Below are positions 40,826 to 51,670 of a stretch of 64,000 nucleotides of DNA, piece after piece. Location of the stretch: assembly GCF_027366395.1 (NCBI RefSeq), contig NZ_CP114771.1:4836001-4900000 (forward strand), read 5' to 3'. The notes below the pieces were generated by a model. That model saw only the letters and a list, made by a program, of their open reading frames with translations, had not been told where the DNA came from and did no database searches. Origin of the DNA: Endozoicomonas sp. GU-1. Its GTDB lineage: Bacteria; Pseudomonadota; Gammaproteobacteria; Pseudomonadales; Endozoicomonadaceae. How positions within the stretch are numbered: the first letter of the stretch is position 1; every line of letters begins with the position of its first letter. The translations under genes and the position numbers were made by a program.

Positions 40826-41638
40826 TTACATCCGGAATGTCATGACCAGGCCGAAATAGTTTCGGTTTTCATCCTGATTCTCTACCTGATAAAAGGTTGG
40901 AGCAAATGTCAGACGGATATCAAAGTCTTCCATAACGGGCTGTTCACGGTCACCATTGATCCACTGGTCAATACTGTCGACGGGATCCAGGAAAAACAGC
41001 GCCGTGGAGCCCAGGCCGGCAGAGCCCCATACCAGGCCATCATTGTCGACAATCGAGCGCTTCTTCTGGTAAGCCCATTCACCGTATAACCAGCCGCCAA
41101 TGGGCGTTACGATAATATCCTGAATGGAAGGCACTTCAGCGATGGCTTCGATACCGTACTCCCAGTAGAAGGTGGACATCAGGAAGGAGTAGACAAAGGA
41201 GTTCCACTGGTTGTAACCAGACTCCCGTGCAACGATGTAGTAAACACCACCGAAGTAAGGGTGTGTGACGTAGTTCAGGAAAAAGTCATCTTCATCCATC
41301 ACCGGGCCTGAACTGACATTATCCCACCACTTTTTGTGGAACTGTTTCATGTCAGACTTATCCCAGTTGGTAAAGGACTCCGGCATAACGGCCAGGGCAC
41401 CAATCACACCAACGCCCAGACCGAACATGAGTTTTGTCTGGGACCAGAGACGTGCCTGATTCTCCTGAGGATTGTCATCGAACAGGGTTATTGCCCATGG
41501 AGAGCGCTCTTCAGAGAGGGTGAACTCAGCGTCTGGTTCCGCCACTGACGGGACAGCAGAAGCTGTGGCGTTGGCCTGGACAAAGCCGGAAAGCATGATC
41601 AGGCCAGATAAAAAAACTGGCAATATCTGGTTAAGCAT
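40826..41638 (-). CDS. DUF3943 outer-membrane-associated protein
   Basis: 270 residues with an N-terminal signal peptide (LPVFLSGLIMLSGFVQANA). The DUF3943 core is clear: NYVTHPYFGGVYYIVARESG, FVYSFLMSTFYWEYGIEAIA, VPSIQDIIVTPIGGWLYGEW. The family is predicted to lie in the outer membrane; its function is unknown. Divergent from the gene at 41931, sharing a ~290-bp promoter region. It lies in the block separating nth from rnfE. Confidence 0.75.
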   Translation of the reverse strand: MLNQILPVFLSGLIMLSGFVQANATASAVPSVAEPDAEFTLSEERSPWAITLFDDNPQENQARLWSQTKLMFGLGVGVIGALAVMPESFTNWDKSDMKQFHKKWWDNVSSGPVMDEDDFFLNYVTHPYFGGVYYIVARESGYNQWNSFVYSFLMSTFYWEYGIEAIAEVPSIQDIIVTPIGGWLYGEWAYQKKRSIVDNDGLVWGSAGLGSTALFFLDPVDSIDQWINGDREQPVMEDFDIRLTFAPTFYQVENQDENRNYFGLVMTFRM

Positions 41639-41930
41639 CGTCTTTTATTCATGAGATGGCTGGGGGGGAGGCGCAGACACCACCCAAAAACGGGTTATCC
41701 ATTCAGGTCATTACCCCTGTTCTGGACAAAAGAGGGCGATTCTATAGCGAATTCGGTCAATAATCGATTGAGGTTTATCATTATTTCCAGTTTTATCGGG
41801 CTGATAAATCAGGCTCTTATTTTGTTATGCCGGATTTCTGACTTTGTTCAGAGTAGTGGTTCAGGTAGCCTGAACACGAATAAGGTTGCACATGCTACAT
41901 TGAAATAAAAAAGCAGTATAGGGATGTATC

Positions 41931-42704
41931 GTGTTTAATAAGCAGTTATACCTGTCAGTCGTTACAGGTTTATTAATGATCGGTGGACTATTTCCTTCAA
42001 CCAGGTTGCTGGCAGTATCCTCACCGGAATATGAGCCTGTTCCATTTACTCAATATTGGAATGTCATTGCCAACCAGCTTGCCAAGAGCCTTATCGCCAG
42101 AGGACGCCTTGGATCAGATTCCGTTTATGTTGATCAAAAATATGCCGCTTCAGATGTTGCCCGATATCTGGAAAAACAGCTGTCAGTTTCATTGAAAAAA
42201 TCCGGTGCAAACGTGAGGGCGCCAACCAATGCCTTCAACATGATTGAGCTTGATGTTGATGTTCGAACCCGGTCGAATGGCAGGGGAACCATGTACGCTG
42301 AGGGAGGGGATATCGACCAGTTGTTGGAGATAAAGGAATTGGGTTCTGTCTATTCAGATCAACTTACTCATTTAAAAATGGAACCCCTGGCAATGAATCG
42401 ACCAATAACCATAAGCCCGATTCCAGATACCGATACAGAAGTTGTTATCACCGCTCGGGTTATGGATAGAGGCTCGATTCTGGTATCGCAAACCTATGCG
42501 TTCTATTTTTCTGCTGAACGGGCAAGTCGTGAATATAATCCTCTGTATAACGGATTAACCAGGGCAGAAGCCTTTTATGCTGATAGTGATGGCCTGTTAA
42601 CAGAGCATCAGAATAGGCAGGGTGCCTTTATAAATCATCAGAAAAAACTGGATAATCAAATTCAGCAATTGATCGACAGCTATCATCTTGATGTGGATTT
42701 TTAG
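41931..42704 (+). CDS. Exported protein of unknown function
   Basis: 257 residues. Signal peptide-like N terminus (LSVVTGLLMIGGLFPSTRLLA) and no lipobox Cys. The mature part has a beta-rich core with ARVMDRGSILVSQTYAFYFS and SDSVYVDQKYAASDVARYL. Reminiscent of the FlgO-like outer-membrane protein family, but the match is weak and not claimed. Divergent from the DUF3943 gene, convergent with the gene at 42747. Confidence 0.5.
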   Translation: MFNKQLYLSVVTGLLMIGGLFPSTRLLAVSSPEYEPVPFTQYWNVIANQLAKSLIARGRLGSDSVYVDQKYAASDVARYLEKQLSVSLKKSGANVRAPTNAFNMIELDVDVRTRSNGRGTMYAEGGDIDQLLEIKELGSVYSDQLTHLKMEPLAMNRPITISPIPDTDTEVVITARVMDRGSILVSQTYAFYFSAERASREYNPLYNGLTRAEAFYADSDGLLTEHQNRQGAFINHQKKLDNQIQQLIDSYHLDVDF

Positions 42705-42709
42705 GGATG

Positions 42710-42740
42710 TTCGCAGGTTGGCATAAAGCCACCCTGCGAA
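42710..42740. terminator. Hairpin between convergent genes
   Basis: 13-bp stem (TTCGCAGGTTGGC against GCCACCCTGCGAA, one mismatch), loop ATAAA. Serves the converging ends at 42704 and 42747. Confidence 0.55.
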
Positions 42741-42746
42741 GAAAGC

Positions 42747-44132
42747 CTAAACCAATAGTTCCAGTGGCGGTTGCTCAGGCTTATAGAGCTGCCATTCACC
42801 GGCTTTCCTGGATTCAAACAGCTTCCATTCCGGGGCTTTAACCCAATTAGTTGTCACATGATAATCCGGATTTAACAACTGGATTGCCTTTCTGGCTGAG
42901 TCGATGGCAAGGAACAAATCTTTAGAGCTTGTCAGCGAACACTCGTCACCACAGGCACGGATGGTTATTGGAGAGTAGTCATTGTTGTACCCTCTATTGG
43001 CAACCACGCGTTCTGTGGCAATTTGCTGGGCTCGTATATGGGGCTGGTTGCTGACCAGAACGATGTCTCCGGGAGTGGGTCCAGGCAGTAGTTCCAGGGC
43101 ATTTAAGGCAGACACCATCGTTGCTTCGGTGTTTGGTCTGCCAGTGATTATATTTTTCTCATTGAGGTTGAGGGTGTATTTGCCATCTTCCTGAAGAGAT
43201 TGCTGAAAGAATTGAACTTCTCCGGTATAAGTTACATAGATGGTTTGTTTGTTCAGGAAGCATGTCTGCTGACTTTTCTGGTCGCTTATTTCCTCGCTTA
43301 TCTCCTCGCTTATCTCCTCGCTTATCTCCTCACTTTTCTGATCGCTTTTCTGATCGCTTTTCTGATCGCTTTTCTGGTCAGCCATACGGAGCATGTCCAT
43401 AAGAGCCATTTGGGCGTGAGTTTCTGTGGCAGTGGATCCCAGGGTAGTTTTAAACTCTTTAACCAGCTCACCCATGCGCTTATACAGACGATCATTGCTA
43501 GTAGCATCCTGAAGCTTGTCGACGTCGCCCATAGTCCTTGATGAACCGTTACAGAGCAGCAGTCCGGGCAGTTTATTGTCACTGTTTTGTGCAATAGCGA
43601 ACTTAGGGCGAAGGTGCATTCGAGGGATAGCCGCTCCCGGAAAAAGAAGAGCTGATTGTTCATTAAAATCAAGGGGCTCTGAATCAGCAGTCCTTAAGGG
43701 CTCAAGTGCTGACCGTAGCTCATTTTTGGCAGCGTCACTCAGGTTTTCAATGACTTCAGTTTGCTCTATGGCATTCCAGCGCTCCACTATTTTTCCCTGT
43801 TCTTCCCTGAGAATGGGGCTTTGGTGGAAATAGACGTCAAGTCGCCTGACAAGCTGAGACAGACTTTCGTACTTTTCTGGCTCCGGCAGTGCATCGAAAT
43901 TGTCTGGCTTTCGTAGCGAGGCGTCTGGTTCCTTTTTACCAAAGACTTTGTTCATAACTTTAACCAGATTTACTGTATCGAGGATAAAGCGCTGGTTGTC
44001 CAGGATGCATTTCTGGAGTTGTGTCAGTTCAACAGGCTGAGTTGATCTGCTCACCTCCACGTCTTCAACCGCTTTTTCATTGCCTGTTGATGTTGATTGC
44101 AAGGGTGGGGGATTCGATTGAACAGATAACAT
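42747..44132 (-). CDS. Unknown protein with tetrapeptide repeats, possible DUF218-like part
   Basis: 461 residues, start ATG 44132 with AGAGGAAAT upstream. The N terminus is Ser/Thr/Pro-rich and lacks a signal peptide, followed by helices. The centre has a 4-residue repeat run: SDQK four times, then SEEI four times (DNA 43270-43380, 12-bp units). The C-terminal ~150 residues include TEATMVSALNALELL and GDIVLVSNQPHIRAQQIA, which loosely resemble the YdcF/DUF218 fold (SxNTxEN ... LLVTxxxHMxRA). It is interposed between rnfE and nth. The composition looks like the accessory proteins at 7-19 kb rather than its neighbours. Confidence 0.45.
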   Translation of the reverse strand: MLSVQSNPPPLQSTSTGNEKAVEDVEVSRSTQPVELTQLQKCILDNQRFILDTVNLVKVMNKVFGKKEPDASLRKPDNFDALPEPEKYESLSQLVRRLDVYFHQSPILREEQGKIVERWNAIEQTEVIENLSDAAKNELRSALEPLRTADSEPLDFNEQSALLFPGAAIPRMHLRPKFAIAQNSDNKLPGLLLCNGSSRTMGDVDKLQDATSNDRLYKRMGELVKEFKTTLGSTATETHAQMALMDMLRMADQKSDQKSDQKSDQKSEEISEEISEEISEEISDQKSQQTCFLNKQTIYVTYTGEVQFFQQSLQEDGKYTLNLNEKNIITGRPNTEATMVSALNALELLPGPTPGDIVLVSNQPHIRAQQIATERVVANRGYNNDYSPITIRACGDECSLTSSKDLFLAIDSARKAIQLLNPDYHVTTNWVKAPEWKLFESRKAGEWQLYKPEQPPLELLV

Positions 44133-44239
44133 TACAGAATTTCCTCTGGTTTAATGGGGGCCTGTCTGGCAAATCAAAAAAGGTTTACCAATTCTGATTC
44201 AGTAGACAGGAAATCAGAGAATAAGTTCCTTAAGAATAT

Positions 44240-44980
44240 TCAAACATTACCGGTAACCCTGACCCGTTTGCTTACTTTTGCAGTTACCGGTTGCAGGCTT
44301 TTCCTTCTTTCTTCCAGGCGACGATCAATAATATTTTTAATGGCAATCAAAAAGCCCATAAAGACAAAGGCGCCCGGGGGAAGAATGGCAAACAGGAACT
44401 GCTTGTAGTTGGCAATCACCGTAATGGTCCAGTCAGCGGCAATGGGACCCAGCAGCAGGTCCATGCCGGAGAACAGCGTGCCCTGGCCAATCAGCTCCCG
44501 CAGTGCCCCCAGCAATACCAGAATCACGGCAAAGCCCGTACCCATCATCAAACCGTCAAAAGCGGCAGGCAGCACCGGGTTTCGGGAGGCAAAGGCATCG
44601 GCCCGGCCCAGGATGATGCAGTTGGTGACAATCAACGGAATAAAAATACCCAGTATTCGATAGAGTTCGTAGGTATAAGCCTGCATCAGCAGTTCGATAC
44701 AGGTGGTGAAAGAAGCAATAATCATCACAAATACTGGCAGGCGAATGGCATCGGTTACCTGGTGCCGTATCAGAGAGACGGCAACGTTGGAGCCCATCAC
44801 CACCAATATGGTGGCTATGCCCAGACCAAGCGCATTGACGACACTGCTGGAAACCCCCAGCAGAGGGCACAGGCCCAGCAGCTGGACCAGTGCCGGATTG
44901 TTTTTCCAGAGACCATCCAGAGCGATCTTTGCGGCCTGGCTGCCAGCAGTGCTCTGGTTCGCCACAGTGTCATTTGTCAT
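44240..44980 (-). CDS. rnfE: Rnf electron-transport complex subunit E
   Basis: About 246 residues from ATG 44980; the frame is open upstream but that part belongs to the rnfG 3' end. Six transmembrane helices of the NqrD/RnfE type, with [16 protein letters not shown] and [19 protein letters not shown]. Part of the inner-membrane complex that couples NADH:ferredoxin electron transfer to ion flow. The ATG overlaps the restored rnfG stop (ATGACAAATGA), a normal rnf coupling. C-terminal tail is basic. Confidence 0.93.
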   Translation of the reverse strand: MTNDTVANQSTAGSQAAKIALDGLWKNNPALVQLLGLCPLLGVSSSVVNALGLGIATILVVMGSNVAVSLIRHQVTDAIRLPVFVMIIASFTTCIELLMQAYTYELYRILGIFIPLIVTNCIILGRADAFASRNPVLPAAFDGLMMGTGFAVILVLLGALRELIGQGTLFSGMDLLLGPIAADWTITVIANYKQFLFAILPPGAFVFMGFLIAIKNIIDRRLEERRKSLQPVTAKVSKRVRVTGNV

Positions 44981-45679
44981 ATTGAATCTCCTCGCGGACA
45001 CCGGCGAGTGGGTCCAGCAATCGCTTGCGGTTTGCCTCAAAGTATTGCAGTGCGCGGTACACCGCAGCGACAACCGCTCTTGGCGTTATTGTGGCACCGG
45101 TAAACTGGTCAAACTCACCACCGTCTTTTTTACTCCCCAGCCTTCGCTAACGGGGTTGCCCAGGGATTTGCCGGCAAACCCGAGAATCCAGTCAGTGACA
45201 TTACTGTTGATCTTGTCGCCAAGCCCGGGTGTCTCTTTGTGGGTGATGGCCCTGACACCTGCCAGCGTACCATTGCGGTTGATGCCCACCAAAAGCTCAA
45301 TTCGCCCGCTATACCCGTCAGGTGCGGTGACCGGCAAAATAACGGCAGAGACCGCCCCATCACTCAGGGCAATATAGGCGTCACGTTGATCCTGGCTGGA
45401 AAGCAGGGGGGATGGTTCCAGAACAATTTTCGAATCTACCAGCACATTGTCGTGAGTATCAGCCGGTAGAATCTCCATCAACGCTTTGGCTTCATAGGCT
45501 CGAACCTGTGCCTCTATTTGTTCCTGAGTCATGATCCAGGTCACGGAAATCAGGCCTACGGTAAATACGGCAAACAGGCCAAGGCCCAGGCTATTGCGAA
45601 AAATGCTTTGCAGCAGACTGTTCCCGCCGGGAGCCTTGCTGCCGGTGGTGTCTTTTAAAGGAATCTGGCCGTCACTCAT
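44970..45679 (-). pseudogene. rnfG: Rnf complex subunit G, frameshifted at an A-run
   Basis: N-terminal membrane helix (LGLGLFAVFTVGLISVTWI) and a periplasmic flavin domain with LLVGINRNGTLAGV and THKETPGLGDKI. At A6 (45126-45131, coding strand) the frame ends early. One extra A gives [20 protein letters not shown], which contains the FMN-attachment motif TGATIT, and the protein then reaches its normal end overlapping rnfE. As the subunit needs that Thr, the lesion is either inactivating or a one-base sequence error. Confidence 0.85.
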
Positions 45680-45682
45680 GAT

Positions 45683-46759
45683 TCAGTCCTTCTTTGGGAG
45701 GCCTTTATTGGCCTTGTGGTGGCCATAAGTGCGTGGCTGAGTGTAATAGTCGATGGTGGGGGCAGCCATATTCATCAGCAGCGTGGCAAAGGCGACACCA
45801 TCCGGGTATCCACCCCAGGCACGGATGACGTAGACCATAACGCCAACACCCGCACCAAAAATCAGACGTCCACGGTTGCTGGTTGCACCACTGACCGGAT
45901 CCGTAATGATAAAAAAAGCACCCAGCATGGTGGCACCACTGAACAGGTGAAACAGCGGGGAACCATGACTGTCTGACCCGTTACCACTCCAGAACAGGGT
46001 CGCCATAATGGCAATGGCAGCGAGCATCCCCACAGGGCCGTGCCAGGTAAATACTTTGCGCCAGATCAGAAAGACGCCGCTGGCCAGATAAGCCAGGTTA
46101 ACCCACATCCAGCCACGACCAGCCATGCCATCAAATACCGGGTTGGCTTCCCAGAGTTCATTGATGGTCAGGCTTTTGTTTTCGCGCAACACATCCAGTG
46201 GGGTGGCCATACTGATGGCATCAACACCCTGACCCAGGGGGGAAATGGTGAACAGGGCATCGGTCAGGCTGTTGTTATGACCTTCCAGCCCCAGTGGTGG
46301 CAGCCAGGTGGTCATTTCCTGGGGAAACGAAATCAGTACCACAACATAGCCCAGCATGGCCGGGTTAAAGGGGTTCTGACCCAGGCCACCATAGAGATGT
46401 TTGCCAATGACCATACCGAAGGACACAGCGACCAGTGATAGCCACCAGGGGGCAAAGGGCGGCAATGCCAGCCCCAGCAGTACACCGGTCAAGAGGGCGC
46501 TGCAATCACTCAGGTAGAAGCTCACGGACCGTTGGCGCAGTGATACCACGGCCGCTTCGCAGCCCATCGCAACCAGGGAACACCAGATAACATTGATCAG
46601 TGTGCCCCAGCCAAAAAAGACCGTTTGTGCCATCAGACCGGGGATGGTGGCCATGATCACCAGACTCATGACCCGCTGAGTGCTGTTTTGTCCCAGCGCA
46701 TGGGGTGAGGTCTCTCTGCCCCGCTGGCTGATGGACGATCTGCTATTAATCAAAGCCAT
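45683..46759 (-). CDS. rnfD: Rnf complex subunit D
   Basis: 358 residues, multi-span NqrB/RnfD-type membrane protein. The FMN-attachment region is FIITDPVSGATSNRGRLIFG; PFNPAMLGYVVVLISFPQEM is a family hallmark. Four bases separate it from rnfG. Intact. Confidence 0.93.
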   Translation of the reverse strand: MALINSRSSISQRGRETSPHALGQNSTQRVMSLVIMATIPGLMAQTVFFGWGTLINVIWCSLVAMGCEAAVVSLRQRSVSFYLSDCSALLTGVLLGLALPPFAPWWLSLVAVSFGMVIGKHLYGGLGQNPFNPAMLGYVVVLISFPQEMTTWLPPLGLEGHNNSLTDALFTISPLGQGVDAISMATPLDVLRENKSLTINELWEANPVFDGMAGRGWMWVNLAYLASGVFLIWRKVFTWHGPVGMLAAIAIMATLFWSGNGSDSHGSPLFHLFSGATMLGAFFIITDPVSGATSNRGRLIFGAGVGVMVYVIRAWGGYPDGVAFATLLMNMAAPTIDYYTQPRTYGHHKANKGLPKKD

Positions 46760-46847
46760 TCAACGATTCCGCTCTGTTGTGTCTTTATCATGCTTCCCGG
46801 GTTTCTTCCCACGCAGAGCATGGGAACAAGGTGGCTGTAGCTGCAAG

Positions 46848-49208
46848 TCACGAGAGACTCTCCAGCGCCTGTTTCAGCTCAGCCGCCTTTTGTTCCGCTG
46901 CCACCAGCTGGTGTTTCAGCGTATCCTGCTCATCTTCACCGGCACTGGCGATCGCGCGCTGAAGTTTTTTCACCGCAGCGTTGGCCATGGCTGACTCGAT
47001 TTTCAGCTTTTTCGCTTCATCACTTAATGGCGCTTTGGCCTTTTTTGCTGATGGTTTGGCATCCGCAGAAGGGGTTGTCACCGTTTCTGTCGGAAGCTCT
47101 GAAGCCTCAGCTTCGAGGCGCTTGATGTTGGCCTGGCACGCTTCGACGGCCTGCTTGAACGACTCGGTGTTCTCCTGCTCATCAGGAGAGCCGCTCTCAA
47201 CCGCTGCTGCCAGTGCGCGCTCTGCTTTTTTCAACGAAGCTTTGGCCATGGCCAGTTCAACCTTGCGTTTCTTCTCATTGTCTGAGAGTGCCGGTTTGGC
47301 TGCTTTAGCGGGCTTCTCTGGACTGTCTTTGCTGGCAGAATCCTGACTGTTTTCATCAAACGCCTGCTGAAGTTGACTTACCTGCTCATTCAGCATCGCC
47401 AGATTAGACTTCAGTTGTTCAATATCTTTCCTGTCACCTTTAAGCTCAGCAGAAGCTTCGGCGGCAGCCAGCGCTCTCTCTGTCTTTTTGGCCTGAGCTT
47501 TGGCCATGGACAGCTGAACTTTCAGCTCTTTCTGTTTGGCAGAAAGTGGTCGATCAGACGCTTGTCTGGCTGACGCGGGCTCCAAGTTCCCGGCAGCCGC
47601 CGCTGCTTTTCGTGCCTTGGCCCGGGCGATAGCAGCCTGGATCGGGTCTTCTTCGGCTTTGGCGTCGCTTTCGGTTTGTTCCGCTGTTTTGGCCGCCTTC
47701 AGTTTTGCTGCCCGTTCGGCATTGGCTTTTCGTTTGGCCTCTTTCTCGGCTTTTTCCTGCTCCAGTCTGGCCAGGCGATCTTCGTAGCGCTGCTTGGAGC
47801 GCTCGGACTTGGTGTGTTTGGCTTCCTGGGTACGAATAGCGCCTTTGGATGCCCGGTAATACTGAACCAGCGGAATAGACGACGGGCAGACAAAGGAGCA
47901 GGCACCGCACTCGATACAGTCAAAGAGATTGTGGTGCATAAGCTGCTCATGGTTCTCAGCCCTGGCGTGCCAGTAAAGCTGCTGGGGCAGCAATGAAGAC
48001 GGGCACGCTTCGGCACAGTGCCCGCAACGGATACAGGCCTGGGCATCCGGTGCTGCCGGAAATTCATCCTCCGTCGCGGCAATCAGGCAGTTTGAGGTTT
48101 TGATCACCGGGATATCCATGCGATCAACAGTGAAGCCCATCATGGGACCGCCAAACACCAGCGTTGATAATTCGGACGTTTTGAGCGCCGCATATTGCAG
48201 CAGGTCCTGAGCCAGTGTACCGATCAATACGTCGACATTTTGTGGCGCTGCCAGGGCATCACCGGTGAGGGTGGTGATACGTGAGATCAGCGGCTTGCCG
48301 TCCACAATGGCGTCTTTGACGGCAACGGCTGTTCCCACGTTCTGAACCACCATGCCCAGATCCGCAGGCAGTTTTCCGGAAGGCACCTCCTGACCGGTAA
48401 GAATCTGGATCAGCTGTTTTTCACCACCGGAAGGGTAGATGGTGGGAAAAACGATAATGTCTATATTTTTGCCAGCCGCGGCCCTGCGCATCTCGGCGAT
48501 GGCTTCCGGCTTGTTGTCTTCAATACCGATCAGGCACTCTCGGGCACCGAGCATGTATTGGAGGATTTCTGCGCCCTGAATCACCGCTTCAGCCTTTTCC
48601 CGCATCAGCATATCGTCGGCGGTAATATAGGGCTCACACTCCGTACCATTGATAATCAGGGTATTGATTGCTGTGCCGGGTGCCAGTTTGATGGCTGTAG
48701 GGAAGCCGGCACCACCCATACCGCTGATGCCGGCATCACGTACTTTTTCTACCAGCTCAGCAGGCGACAGTTGACGATAATCCGCTACGGGTGCCAGTTG
48801 ACACCATTGCTCCTGGCTATCGGTTTCGAGAATGATGCACAGATCATAAAAGCCGGAGGCATGGGGAATCGGACGGTTCTCAATGGCGGTAACAGTGCCC
48901 GAGGTGGGCGCATGCAACGCGGCGCTGACAAAGCCGGACGCTTTGGCAATCATCTGGCCTTTGAGTACTTTGTCCCCCACGCGAATCAGCGGATCTGCAG
49001 GCAAACCGGCGTGTTGCGACAATGGCAGCACCAGTGTTTCAGGCAGAGGCGGAACACTGACAGGGCGGCTGGTGGACTGATGCTTGTTTTCTTCCGGGTG
49101 AACCCCACCGGTCAGTGGCCAGATTTTGCGTTCAGAACTGGCTATCACCTGGCTCCCGGCCACAGGGCTCTGTATGTCCTGGTGTGGACTTTTGACAATT
49201 GCGTTCAT
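46848..49208 (-). CDS. rnfC: Rnf complex subunit C
   Basis: 786 residues. NADH/FMN-binding RnfC core ([28 protein letters not shown]) and two 4Fe-4S sites [12 protein letters not shown] and [12 protein letters not shown], then a ~330-residue Ala/Lys/Glu-rich coiled-coil tail with repeated [20 protein letters not shown]-type units, common in gammaproteobacterial RnfC. Overlaps rnfB by 4 bp (rnfB stop / rnfC start). Confidence 0.93.
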   Translation of the reverse strand: MNAIVKSPHQDIQSPVAGSQVIASSERKIWPLTGGVHPEENKHQSTSRPVSVPPLPETLVLPLSQHAGLPADPLIRVGDKVLKGQMIAKASGFVSAALHAPTSGTVTAIENRPIPHASGFYDLCIILETDSQEQWCQLAPVADYRQLSPAELVEKVRDAGISGMGGAGFPTAIKLAPGTAINTLIINGTECEPYITADDMLMREKAEAVIQGAEILQYMLGARECLIGIEDNKPEAIAEMRRAAAGKNIDIIVFPTIYPSGGEKQLIQILTGQEVPSGKLPADLGMVVQNVGTAVAVKDAIVDGKPLISRITTLTGDALAAPQNVDVLIGTLAQDLLQYAALKTSELSTLVFGGPMMGFTVDRMDIPVIKTSNCLIAATEDEFPAAPDAQACIRCGHCAEACPSSLLPQQLYWHARAENHEQLMHHNLFDCIECGACSFVCPSSIPLVQYYRASKGAIRTQEAKHTKSERSKQRYEDRLARLEQEKAEKEAKRKANAERAAKLKAAKTAEQTESDAKAEEDPIQAAIARAKARKAAAAAGNLEPASARQASDRPLSAKQKELKVQLSMAKAQAKKTERALAAAEASAELKGDRKDIEQLKSNLAMLNEQVSQLQQAFDENSQDSASKDSPEKPAKAAKPALSDNEKKRKVELAMAKASLKKAERALAAAVESGSPDEQENTESFKQAVEACQANIKRLEAEASELPTETVTTPSADAKPSAKKAKAPLSDEAKKLKIESAMANAAVKKLQRAIASAGEDEQDTLKHQLVAAEQKAAELKQALESLS

Positions 49209-49795
49209 ACGGTCTGCCCCCTGAGGTCAGTGGCAATCAAGCCAGCCTTGCCATGATTCGGCTGGGGCAGCGCCCAGCTCCAGGTCCTGACCGTGATATC
49301 CACAGGACGCATTTCAATACAGTCAACAGGGCAGGGCTCAACACAGAGATCGCAGCCGGTACACTCATCGGAAATCACCGTATGCATCTGTTTGGCGGCA
49401 CCCAGGATGGCATCCACCGGGCAGGCCTGAATGCACTTGGTACAACCGATGCACTCCGCTTCCCGGATAAAGGCAACTTTGGTGACCGACTCCTGCCCAT
49501 GTTCCGCATCCAGCGGCTCAGGCTCTACATCCAGCAGGTCCGCCAGTGTGTTGATGGTTGCCTGACCACCGGGCGGACACTTATTGATGGCATCGCCATT
49601 GGCAATGGCTTCCGCATAGGGGCGACACCCCGGATAACCGCACTGGCCACACTGGGTCTGGGGCAGAATTTCATTAATCTGGTCAACAATCGGGTTGCCT
49701 TCCACCTTAAAGCGGATAGCAGCAAAACCGAGAATCGCCCCGAAAATCAGGGCAAGAGCCAGCAGGGCTCCAATGGCGTAAAGAACAATGTCCAT
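49205..49795 (-). CDS. rnfB: Rnf complex subunit B
   Basis: 196 residues. N-terminal membrane anchor ([20 protein letters not shown]), Fe-S domain [16 protein letters not shown], then ferredoxin motifs [12 protein letters not shown] and [12 protein letters not shown]. Routes electrons to the membrane subunits. Intact. Confidence 0.94.
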   Translation of the reverse strand: MDIVLYAIGALLALALIFGAILGFAAIRFKVEGNPIVDQINEILPQTQCGQCGYPGCRPYAEAIANGDAINKCPPGGQATINTLADLLDVEPEPLDAEHGQESVTKVAFIREAECIGCTKCIQACPVDAILGAAKQMHTVISDECTGCDLCVEPCPVDCIEMRPVDITVRTWSWALPQPNHGKAGLIATDLRGQTV

Positions 49796-49866
49796 GGACT
49801 AACGCAACCGCTCCTTCAGCTTTTTATCACGTCTGGCATTTCTCATCATGGTTTGAAATCCTGCAC

Positions 49867-50451
49867 TCACAGTTTGATCAGTCCGGTAAACCCCATAAAT
49901 GCCAACGACATCAGACCGGCGCTGATCATACCGATGGCGGCCCCTCTGAATGGCGTTGGCACGTCCGCCGCGGCGATGCGCTCACGCATGGCGGAAAACA
50001 GCACCAGTACCAGGGAAAAACCGGCCGCAGCACCAAAGCCGTAGGTGGCTGAATCCACCAGTGAGCTGTCCATCCGGTTGGTGTTCAGCAGGGCAACCCC
50101 GAGTACCGCACAGTTTGTGGTGATCAGTGGCAGGAACACGCCCAGCACCTTATGCAGCAGCGGGCTGGTTTTGCGCACCACCATCTCGGTGAATTGCACC
50201 ACCACGGCAATCACCAGAATGAATGAGATGGTTTTCAGAAACTCCAGGTTCAGTGGCAATAGGACGTACTTATACGTTAAATAGCTGCAGATAGAGGCCA
50301 GTGTCAGCACAAAGGTCGTGGCCATCGACATACCCATGGCCGATTCCAGCTTGTTGGACACGCCCATAAAAGGACACAACCCAAGGAATTGGACCAGTAC
50401 AAAGTTGTTAACCAGTATGGCGCTGACCAGAATCAGTATCAGTTCGCTCAT
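49867..50451 (-). CDS. rnfA: Rnf complex subunit A
   Basis: 194 residues from ATG 50451 ([20 protein letters not shown]); an in-frame upstream start at 50469 is not family-like. Six membrane helices with [17 protein letters not shown] and [17 protein letters not shown], paralogous to RnfE. First gene of the rnfABCDGE operon. Confidence 0.94.
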   Translation of the reverse strand: MSELILILVSAILVNNFVLVQFLGLCPFMGVSNKLESAMGMSMATTFVLTLASICSYLTYKYVLLPLNLEFLKTISFILVIAVVVQFTEMVVRKTSPLLHKVLGVFLPLITTNCAVLGVALLNTNRMDSSLVDSATYGFGAAAGFSLVLVLFSAMRERIAAADVPTPFRGAAIGMISAGLMSLAFMGFTGLIKL

Positions 50452-50869
50452 TGGGGTTTCCTGCCGCAATGCCCGGCTCTTCGAGCCGGTTGATCAAAAA
50501 TGCTATTGAATGCCTGATGGAGGGCGTCAAGTATATATTTCCGAAATAAGCAAATAAATCATGTTTAAAGACGCAAATCGAATCACGATAAGCCGGTAAC
50601 CGGTTTGGGTGCTTTTTTCGGAAGACTCATTTGAACAGCCTCCTGGCTCAGGAGGCGGGGATTATAACGCCACAACCGGCCGGATGCATGTAGTGATGCC
50701 TCTAATGGGGCTGAAGAATGCCGAATAACAGTCAACGAATGCTGTTTTCTCATCAATAAGCCTTTTCAGATCAGCTATCATAATTATCTGCATGTAAATA
50801 CATCCGCACCCGGTTCACCACATGCCGGTGGACTGAAATCCCTACATATACTCCAGCAGGAGTCCTGCC
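50452..50869. other. Divergent spacer rnfA / SDR gene
   Basis: No ORF. Contains two short hairpins: AAGCCGGTAACCGGTTT near 50591 followed by a T-run on the plus strand, and CCTCCTG-GCT-CAGGAGG near 50640. Promoters of both flanking genes must lie here; no boxes are called. Confidence 0.4.
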
Positions 50870-51592
50870 ATGAATAAACCATTGGTCGTTATTACCGGAG
50901 CCAGCTCTGGTATTGGTGAAGCCGTTGCCAGGGCCATGAGTCAGCTTGGACATCCATTGTTATTACTGGCCAGAAGGGCCGAGCGCCTGGAGGCCCTGGA
51001 TCTGACTGACGCACTTTGCCGACGAGTGGATGTGACGGATCGTGATGCCCTGAAACTGGTTATCGAAGAAGCCGAGTCCCACTATGGACCTACAGACTGT
51101 CTTATCAACAATGCCGGGCTAATGCAGCTGGGGCGTGTCGATGAACAGGATCCTGCCGAGTGGGATACCATGGTTGATGTGAATATCAAAGGTGTTTTGA
51201 ATGGCATCCATGCCGTTGCCCGTCAGATGAAAGCCAGAAAAGGTGGAACCATCTTCAATATCAGCTCAGTGGCTGGTATCAAGGGCTTTCCAAATCACAT
51301 GGCCTACTGTGGTACCAAGTTTGCTGTGCATGGTTTGTCTGAAACCCTGAGAGAAGAACTGGCTGACGACAGTGTACGGGTGGTAACCATCGCACCGGGA
51401 GCGGTAGAAACTGAGCTGCTGAGCCATACCACATCCAGTGACATCAAGGAGGGCTATGAGCAGTGGAAGCACGGCATGGGCGGCGTTATCACGGCAGAGG
51501 ATATTGCTCGTTGTATTACCTTTGTGTATCAGCAGCCACAAAATGTCTGTATCCGTGAGCTGGTAGTTACGGCTACCCGACAAACGGCGTAG
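50870..51592 (+). CDS. Short-chain dehydrogenase/reductase
   Basis: 240 residues, preceded by AGGAG. Rossmann motif VVITGASSGIGEAVA, NNAG loop (CLINNAGLMQLG), catalytic Ser (NISSVAG) and Tyr-x3-Lys (YCGTK), and the PGAVETELLSH loop. NAD(P)-dependent oxidoreductase of the YdfG/clavaldehyde-like type; the substrate is unknown. Intact. Confidence 0.9.
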   Translation: MNKPLVVITGASSGIGEAVARAMSQLGHPLLLLARRAERLEALDLTDALCRRVDVTDRDALKLVIEEAESHYGPTDCLINNAGLMQLGRVDEQDPAEWDTMVDVNIKGVLNGIHAVARQMKARKGGTIFNISSVAGIKGFPNHMAYCGTKFAVHGLSETLREELADDSVRVVTIAPGAVETELLSHTTSSDIKEGYEQWKHGMGGVITAEDIARCITFVYQQPQNVCIRELVVTATRQTA

Positions 51593-51670
51593 AGAATTTC
51601 CGCTCTGACAGGCACCTGATTCCGACGCCCCCGGGGTTGTCGCGAACATGTTGCAAATGGTATGAAAGTC

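Noticed and set aside
41651-41908. 85-codon plus-strand ORF upstream of the exported protein
   Set aside because: No ribosome-binding site or family features; it covers the divergent promoter region.
43200-43541. Hydrophobic LAYLLAYLLAYLL plus-strand ORF
   Set aside because: Antisense of the SDQK/SEEI repeats; the leucine pattern arises from the complement of GAA/GAG-rich codons.
47676-47996. ORFs opposite the rnfC coiled coil
   Set aside because: Compositional shadows of the Ala/Lys-rich tail; rnfC is clearly the gene.
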